From positions 224,259,039-224,323,038 of the forward strand of contig NC_066581.1 of assembly GCF_024323335.1 (NCBI RefSeq): DNA of 64,000 bases, read 5' to 3'. This document shows, piece by piece, positions 56,875 to 64,000 of the stretch (position 1 is its first letter; the number at the start of each line of letters is the position of its first letter). Under the pieces are notes generated by a model. That model was given only the letters and a program-made list of their open reading frames with translations, ran no database searches and had not been told where the DNA came from. Made by a program: the position numbers and the translations under genes. The stretch comes from Lathyrus oleraceus (taxonomy: Eukaryota; Streptophyta; Magnoliopsida; Fabales; Fabaceae).

Positions 56875-58170
56875 CTAAATTTTGCCTCTAGATCAATAAA
56901 ATGATTCATTCATAGGATATTTTCATCATCTGCATATCATGTCATGCATTTCTTTCAGCATAATGCCTAAAAAGTCAACCAGAACAAAATTGTGGTTTTA
57001 TAAACAAATCGATTGAGTCGATTTTCAATTATGCATAAAAGTAGCGGGAGGAAAATTTCAAGTTCGGCCATGCAACAATTTTTTTTATTGATCTACGGTT
57101 TACATAGTTTAATCTTCTATGCTCGTTTTATTTTTTTCGCATCCGCTTGCGTTCGCATTTTGATCGGTCTAAGTCTTTTCATCCGAGTGTTTTTAATTGC
57201 AAAATTTGATATGCATCTGTCTATTTTACTGAACTTTATTTCGCATAGATTATTTTAATGCGTTCATTTTATTTTTTTTGCACTTTTTCGTGTTTGAATT
57301 TTATTCATTTTAATTCATTTTATTTGTTGTTGTTTTATGAAAATATCAAGAAAAAATAAATAGAGACAAATGAATAATTAATTTTATCTTATTTGTTTTT
57401 ATCAAAAAGTTGTGAATTTTATCTCATTTATTTTTTAGTTAAATTGATCACCTCAAAATATCCAAGGGTATTGTGGTCATTGAGTTAAAAATGTAAAACC
57501 CTAATTACATGTTATAAGTAGAAATTTTGGCCAGTGAAACGATCAAGCTGAGCGGCACCCCTGATATCATGAGTCTCTCACTCTCAAAATTTAAAATGAC
57601 AAAAAAATAGTCCAGAAGAATCACTATGTAACACCTCCACACACAGATACAAATCGTGCCCACCTTGTTCTCTTATATAAAAAAAACAAAAAAATAATAT
57701 TAATATTTCTCCACCTCATTTTCTTTATCAAATTGTTGTTTTAGCAAAGATTGAAGGGGGGATGATGAAAATGAAATACCCTAAATTGCTACGGTATGCT
57801 TTCGAATATAACTTTGCTGATGATGTAAGTCATTGCTTCAAATTCCCAAACACTGAAGAGATAATGAGTTAATCCCTAGTCAACCACTTTGAGCCTAGCA
57901 ATTGGTGTTTCTTTCGGAACTAAAAACCCTTAATCTTAACCTGGGGCAGGTAGTTGTGTTTAGATAGTTGAACTATGCATTCAATCTTCAAGAGAATCAG
58001 TCCACTCCCAATAAGAGGTTCAACAACATGCCTTCTTTGCACACATCTTAAAGTGTCGAAAAAATCGTGAAAATCCAAACAGTTTATAGTAGTTGTTCCT
58101 CAAGCAACCATTAACACGACAATCATAACATTTCAACAAAATTAAGAATAAAAAAAGAAAAAAAGAAAAA
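56875..58170 (+). repeat. Possible start of a decayed Ogre/Tat LTR
   Basis: TGTCATACCCTAAATTTTGCC resembles the start of Ogre-type LTRs, where TGT...CCCAAAATTTGCC is common (compare E2 and AD). No matching end or primer site is visible. A possible PPT-like GAAGGGGGGATGATG is at 57754-57768. No coding frame of note. Confidence 0.35.
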
Positions 58171-58179
58171 AGAAAAGCA

Positions 58180-58280
58180 TGCTAAGCCGAACACCTGAAA
58201 GGAGATTTAGAAAAAAATTAGGACATCTCGGTGGACAAAAAGTTTCAAAGAAGTAGTCCAGGAAAAAATTAGAGATGAAA
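58180..58280 (+). ncRNA. Decayed relic of the four-hairpin module
   Basis: CTAAGCC...ATTTAG (partly paired) is followed by TCGGTGGAC...GTCCAGG with ATTAGAGAT after it. Shows that the surrounding 58-60.7 kb is an old Ogre/Tat 3' UTR on the + strand. Confidence 0.5.
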
Positions 58281-59940
58281 AGAAAAAATAATCAATCAAA
58301 AAGGGTCACCAAATATCTTAGAAAAGATAAAATTTTGTGACTAGCAAATAAGAGTATGTGACTATCATCTCAAGCAAAAAAAATTATTAGTTCTCAAACC
58401 ATCAAATATTCACCTCCAAAACCCTATTGGAAAGTTGAATGCATGTGTCGAGTTAACTTAACATAGAACTGGAGATTATTAAGGAGAATGGGTTGGGTTA
58501 AAATTAATCTTTGAGCTTTATATCCTTTTATTTCAAAAAAAACTGTGAACCATATCATGTTACAACCCTCAAAACACCTAATTGAAGCAAGGTTTATTTT
58601 GAAAGCATATTACGGCAAGGTTGCGTTAAGTTAAGTCCTAGATTTTTTTCTAATCATTTGTTTCAATATCATGTTCTCGCATTGCTATTTTCACACTTTG
58701 ATTCTCTTGATCAACATTGTGTTTTGAACATTGACTCATTCACTGTATATCACAACTTCATCTCAATAATGACTTTGATTTCAAAACCTGAATAAGCATT
58801 GCATTATAATTACCATTTTGAAGGAACAATTTTATCTGCAAGTCGGCATTTAGCATCAAGGAAATTCTAGTAATGGGTAGTCAATTGAGGAAATTGATCA
58901 TACGAAGGTAATCCCATCAGGGGCAAATCACTACAAGAATCGGTCACATTGAAGGCATTTTGCCTAATGGCTCGATTAATCAAGGGAAAATTACCTCAAG
59001 ATCACACTGAGACACACCACCTTCAGAGCACAAGGAAGTAAACCACTCCAAGAGTTGGTTAATTAGAAGCAAATCACTTTCAGACTCAGTTAATCTGGGG
59101 TAACTCACTTCAAGGTTCGGTAAACCGTTCCCATAATTGATTAAACAGGGGCAGACCGTTTTAAGATTCAAATATTGGGGCAAGAAATCTCAAGATCATA
59201 TTATGGCAAGTTAATTCTAAACTTCTTTCGAGGCAAATTTCTTCAAAGATCCAATAGACTGGGGCAAGAGGAGCTACATAGTGGAAAATCCTCTCCATAC
59301 CTTCATGTTGCTCAAGCGATAATCCTGCAATATATCAGCAACAATCGAGTTCGAAATGGGTGTCAGAAGATCATGCTAGGACCACCTCCCATAAAATAAC
59401 CTTTTACCTTAACAAAGACACCTTGTTGCAAAAGAATTATTCCATTTCCCACCACAAGGGCACTTTTAGAAACCCTTAAATCATCGCATAAGCATCATCG
59501 TGCATTAATCATGTCGCTTCGCTTTAGCATCATGCCACGCATATCATCGCATTCATCGGGCATATTCCCATAGCATAAAGCCTTGTAACACAAGCATGAA
59601 AAATCAAACATCTACAATCAAAGTCTAACCTCGCTTGGCACACGTCAAGAGTCTAACCTCGTTTGACGCATCACAAAGGCCTAACCTCATTTGAAGCCTA
59701 CCAAAACACCAATTTTCATTCGTATGCTAAAACACGACTTCACTTAACCTTTTCAACCAAAGAAAATCAAGCCCTGCTTACCCTGAAATTACAAATCCAA
59801 TTGGTACACATACATGCATCGATCAGTCATTACATTTCATGGATCAATCAAAGTGCACAACACAAAACATATTTAATCATAAGCATAACATGAACCATGT
59901 TTCATGCGCATCTGAAGACGATCATTATTAATCTCAATCA
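58281..59940 (+). repeat. Decayed Ogre/Tat 3' UTR, first repeat zone
   Basis: 58860-59280 has loose 45-65-bp units of the type GGGGCAAATCACTTCAAGA with TCGGTTAAT. 59620-59700 has three units of TCTAACCTCGTTTG type. No coding frame. Confidence 0.55.
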
Positions 59941-60680
59941 TTTAGTCTATACTTTTCAAATAGAATCTTGGCATTAGATTTCCTAGTTAGTCTCGACAGA
60001 ATATTTTCCAGTTGAACCTCGCCAAAATGTATTTTTCAAAGTTAATCTTGGCAAGAGATTTCCCAGCTAAACCTCGGCAGAAGGTATTATTTTTCAAATA
60101 TTGAATCGCGATAGTAGATTCCCTGGTTGATCTTGGCCAAAGATTTCCCAATTAAACCTCGGCAGTAGGTATTTCCTCATTGAATATCCGAAGTAGATTC
60201 CCTAGTTAATCTTGGCAGTAGATTCCCCAGTAAACCTCGGCAAATTTTCCTCACAGAATCTCTGCAGAAGATCCCCTAGTTAATCTCAGAAGAAGATTTC
60301 CCAACAAACCTTGGCAGAAGATATTTTTTCCCAACTGAATCACAATAGTAGATTTCCTAATTAATCTTGGCAGAAGATTTCCCAATTAAAGCTCGACATA
60401 AGGTATTTTTCAAAGTGAATCTCGGAATTAGATTCCCTGGTTAATCTCAACAGAAGATTTCCAATTTAAACCTCGCCAGAAGGTATTTTTCAAAGTGAAT
60501 CTCGACAATAAATTCTCTGGTTAATCTCGACGGAAGATTTCCAAATTTAAACCTCGCCGGAAGGTATTTTCTCAACAGAACCTCCACAAAAGGAATCTCC
60601 ATGGAGCACAACCCATCAATCCTCTGAAAGGACCATTGCCTAGTTAAAACTGGCAAGCTTGGTAGAAGTACTTTAAATAT
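59941..60680 (+). repeat. Decayed Ogre/Tat 3' UTR, ~81-bp tandem repeats
   Basis: Eight or so copies of an approximately 81-bp unit made of three related ~27-bp parts: AATCTCGGCAATAGATTCCC, GGTTAATCTCGGCAGAAGAT and TTAAACCTCGGCAGAAGG. The best-kept pair has CTGGTTAATCTC at 60437 and 60517. Confidence 0.75.
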
Positions 60681-61013
60681 ATTTATCACATAAGAGATTT
60701 GGTAGAGTTTCTGGTGTTAGGGAATCAAAACCTCCATAAAAAACCTCTATAAACTCCCAGTCTTCATAAGCATCAGCGTTTTCATGTAATGATCATTTAT
60801 ATATCATGCATTGAAGCAAAATTCAAAATTATGCATATCCCGAAGTATGTTTCACGCTCATTTGTATTGACCAAGGTCTTGTTACGATCAACAATTTATC
60901 CCTTGACCAAAAGTCCAACTTTTGTTTAGAGCATACATAGAATTTATATATGTTACTTTTCGGGATTTGTCTTCAGTTGTTCTAATATATTCCTAGAAAG
61001 CCAATTGTATGTA
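60681..61013. other. Non-coding flank of the hAT element
   Basis: End of the decayed 3' UTR up to the presumed hAT edge. Nothing else seen. Confidence 0.4.
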
Positions 61014-61683
61014 GAGCTGTCAATTTAGGGGGCCAATTAATTTAGGCCCCAACCCCCAAAATAAGGGGCCCTAAAAAAATTAAAGAATAGTAAGCCCTCA
61101 AATACATAGGCCCTAAAGTTAGATGGGCCCAAAATTTAAAAGAGGGCCATAAGGCCCCAAATAAAATAGAAAAACTTAATTTTGAAAAACAAAATAAAAT
61201 AAATTCAAAAAATAAAAAAAACTTTATTTTGAAAACCAAAATAAAATAAATTCAAAATATAAAAAAATAATTTTTAAATAAATCTGCTAAAAATTTCAAA
61301 AATAAAAAACAACTTTAATAAAAATTAAAAATAAAATTTTCAACATAAAATTCCAAAAATAAAAAAGAAAAGAAAACATATTACACAAACCAGTTCAATT
61401 ATGTGACTTGCTAATATTTATACACTTGAGTAGGATTTTATGTTCTTTTATAAACATAAACAACAATATTATCCATCTCAATTCACGAAAAATACTATGT
61501 AAACATATCACTGAAAGATATATGTCGATACTCCGGACATTCAACATTCGAAATTGAAGTAAATCAATACAAACATGAACCACATATCACATAAACAAAG
61601 ACACTAATTCAACCAAAAAAAACATGAAAAGATAAATTCAACAACCAGAATAAAGTATATGGCACTAAAATTAGTCTTCCACT
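61014..61683 (-). mobile_element. hAT transposon terminal region with GGCCC subterminal motifs
   Basis: It begins near AGAGCTGTCAATTTAG, which resembles hAT ends. GGCC/GGGCC/GGCCC occurs about seven times in 61029-61156, a pattern known from subterminal transposase-binding sites of hAT elements. The rest is AT-rich. The other end lies beyond the window, so the inverted repeat and 8-bp target duplication cannot be verified. Confidence 0.6.
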
Positions 61684-64000
61684 TCAATCTTGCAATCCAA
61701 ATGTATGTTGAGTCATTGTCACCTCAATATTACCTTCATCATTAGTGTTGATATCTTCCTCATCTTAAAAACACAATAAATCATACTTAGGTGCAGATGC
61801 AACAAAACAATGACATAAGTATATCATAAACATGAACAAATAAAAATAAATAAAATACAAAGTAGTATTACCATTCATATTTTTCGAAAATCCATGCAAC
61901 CAGCTTCGAGTACAAATCAACATTTGGATGTGTTCAGGAAGAGTAGAACTTCTGTATTTCGTAAGAACACGTCCACCGATACTGAAAGAAGACTCAGATG
62001 CTACAGTCGTGATAGGAATGCTAAGCACATCGCGTGCCATTATGGAGAGTATCGGAAACTTTTTCTCATTAAACTTCCAATAAAGAAGTACATCAAAATC
62101 TTCAGAGTGTTCTTCATTTAGCTCCAGTAATTCATCGTCAAAGTATATATCTAATTCATTCTTTCCAAGAACAAACCTACTCTCAATCGAGTTCCATGTT
62201 TTAAAATCCTGCGATATATATAAATAGTTAGGACATATTTTACTCTCAATAGTCACAGAAACAACATAACATAATTTTAAACAATATTTAGATAAATACA
62301 TTTTATTTCTATCTATGTAAGTTCTTAATGTTGCTATGTTTCTATGTTAGATAAAGACCAATCTATTTTTTTCTAATCATTTAACAACATTGAATATTTT
62401 TTTTACAACTAATTAAATAATATCATTGAAATAATTGAAATAATTGAAATATGTTGCTATGTTTCTATGTTAGATAACTCACATTCAACTTTCGATTAAG
62501 TTACTAATGATTACAGTAACTCGAAAAAGAACCAAATACATTGTCTGCAATATTATTCAAGCATTTCCTTGTGATCATTATTAGTACTCAACATTCAGAA
62601 TACACATGTATGCTTTACTAGTAAAGCCACATACAAAGTACAACACAAAGTTTCATGCAATAATCCTTACTAACAATTTCATGCAATAATCCTTCTCTTT
62701 TTCTAATACTAATAAAATATAAATAATAGACAACCTAAAGTTTTCAAACAAGTATATATATAAAAGAGGAGATGGGGTGAAATAAATATGTTAATATAAA
62801 AACTTACGGTTATAATCTTTGATTTTTTAGCTTTATTCCCCTCTCTAGATAGCTTAGCCAATGTGTTGAACTCATTAGATGGTTGAGAAAGAGAAACACT
62901 TTGATTGGTAGAATAACTCACATATTCTTCATAAAGCCCTTTGAATTTATCCATTACATTCTTAAGTTTCCCTTCAGAGGTTGAGGCATCAAGTGTAGTA
63001 TAGCAAAACTTCAAAAATTTATCCTTCAAGCGTGGATCAAGAATAGCTCCAAATGCTAGCACAATACTATAGTTTTTCCAGTATTTGTCAAATTTCATTT
63101 TCATATTATCAGACATATGTTTTATCACCTTATCAATACTTTTTTTTGATGTTTTTCTAAAATGCACTGGACTTTCCACACTTGCATGAAATACAGATTT
63201 GCAGTTGTATAAGATGAACCAGAAATCAAATTGGTAATTTCATAAAAAGGTTCTAAAAACTCACAAATCCTTTCCCCCTTTTCCCATTCCTCATCAGATG
63301 GACAATATTTATAGCTTCTATCCGCCACCTTATAAAACTCAAAATCTTTCCTATATTGCAAGGCACTTTCAAGCATCAAATAAGTGCTATTCCATCTAGT
63401 AGATACATCAAATCTTAAACCACCGCTAACATTTATCCCTGCATCCTCGACACAATCTCTGAACTTAAGCATCCTTCCATCAGATCCTTTAATATGCTTG
63501 ACACTCTCTCTAATTTTATGGAGGGCTTCACTAGCAACTTTTAAACCCTCTTGGACAATTAAGTTGAGTACATGGGCCGAACATCGGATATGAAAAAATT
63601 CACCATCACACATCAAATTGCCTTGCACTCGAAGATGAGTTTTCAAGTGGTCTTGCATGTTATCATTGGCAGATGCGTTATCCAGCGTAATAATAAATAT
63701 TTTCTTATCTATTCCCCATTGCTTTAAGCAATCAAATAAAGTAGCTTCCAGTGCAATACCCGTGTGGGGGGGCTTCATTCGAAGAAAGTTAAGAAGACAA
63801 CTAACTAACTTCCAATTTTCATCAACAAAATGAGCAGTCAAACAGATATAACCCTCACTAGTAGATGCTGTCCAAACATCCGATGTTAGACAAATTTTAT
63901 TTGGAATCCTACCCATGATTTCCTTAAGCTTGATCCTTTCTTTATCATATATTTTTTCAATATATGACACCATGGTATTCCTAGAGGCCATTTCAACACA
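61684..64000 (-). CDS. hAT transposase (RICESLEEPER-like), three exons seen, one frameshift, 5' end outside
   Basis: It cuts and pastes hAT DNA. Visible exons: 64000-62808, 62208-61872, 61763-61684. Both introns are GT-AG: 62807-62209 (599 bp, GTAAGTTT) and 61871-61764 (GTAATAC). The reading frame is kept across both. The RNase H-like core starts at LTSDVWTA (first D), then TLDNASAN (second D), then the C/H region CDGEFFHIRCSAH. The third catalytic residue is E in ASESSFS within the C-terminal dimerisation domain (FPILSIMARDVLSIPITTVASES). The protein ends TFGLQD. Only one lesion is seen: an A8 run on the minus strand at about 63140-63147 puts MKMKFDKYW out of frame, so it is a near-intact pseudogene or an assembly error. 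The BED zinc finger would be beyond 64000. Confidence 0.82.

Noticed and set aside
57013..57258. Hydrophobic 81-codon frame as a membrane peptide
   Set aside because: Its T-rich composition gives Phe/Leu/Ile by default. It lies in decayed LTR-like DNA with no supporting context.

Overview
This window is plant nuclear DNA built almost entirely from transposable elements. I see no host protein-coding, tRNA or rRNA gene. The main occupants are Ty3/gypsy LTR retrotransposons of the Ogre/Tat type, recognised by a tRNA-Arg primer-binding site, RNase H and integrase of that lineage, long LTRs and long tandem-repeat-rich 3' untranslated regions. Such elements dominate legume genomes of the pea/vetch tribe (Fabeae), so a Pisum/Vicia/Lathyrus/Lens-like legume is my best guess for the source. 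That is inference, not proof.

Layout. 1-2806: decayed Ty1/copia element on the + strand with its 3' LTR. 2807-5859: AT-rich DNA with one fold-back repeat. 5860-9459, continued at 45092-45781: decayed Ty1/copia element on the - strand. Its gag is split by a 35.6 kb insertion with a GTGTG target duplication. That insertion (9460-45091) is a nest. The host is a non-autonomous Ogre/Tat-type element on the - strand with 1803-bp LTRs (called AD here). Its 3' LTR was hit by a second, very young + strand element (11114-27211, LTRs of about 4.96 kb, target duplication CTCGC, called E2). Its 3' UTR was hit by a related - strand element (28439-39261, LTRs about 2.0 kb, called BC). Four LTRs of one family therefore stand in a row. 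After the nest, 45797-46678 is an LTR-like fragment and 46679-48541 is part of another Ogre-type LTR. 48542-51646 is a second, uninterrupted copy of the copia segment and its flank, which preserves the empty insertion site of AD. 51647-56874 holds unclassified AT-rich repeats, a copia gag remnant and an (AT)n tract. 56875-61013 is a very decayed Ogre/Tat 3' region. 61014-64000 is a hAT DNA transposon whose transposase is nearly intact and runs off the window.

Function. Neither Ogre-type family here could move alone. AD and BC keep gag plus a shrunken pol without protease or the RT catalytic core. E2 keeps only RNase H and integrase, in one open frame with all catalytic residues. All keep LTRs, the tRNA-Arg primer site, the polypurine tract and 3' UTR repeats, which is what a parasite of a full-length Ogre needs.

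The most unusual signal is in the non-coding parts. There are four kinds of hairpin-forming module, three of which show base changes on one side of a stem matched on the other: (1) a three-stem motif repeated in the LTR and leader (15427-15495, 15714-15780, 16087-16155, 48071-48131, 48168-48208); (2) an 8-nt loop GTACRYTA closed by five different complementary stems in the 3' UTR arrays of AD and BC; (3) a run of four hairpins just after the integrase stop in several families; (4) a 24-bp hairpin minisatellite in E2. Separately, the 3' UTRs carry many copies of a sequence like the 3' end of tRNA-Arg, complementary to the element's own primer-binding site.
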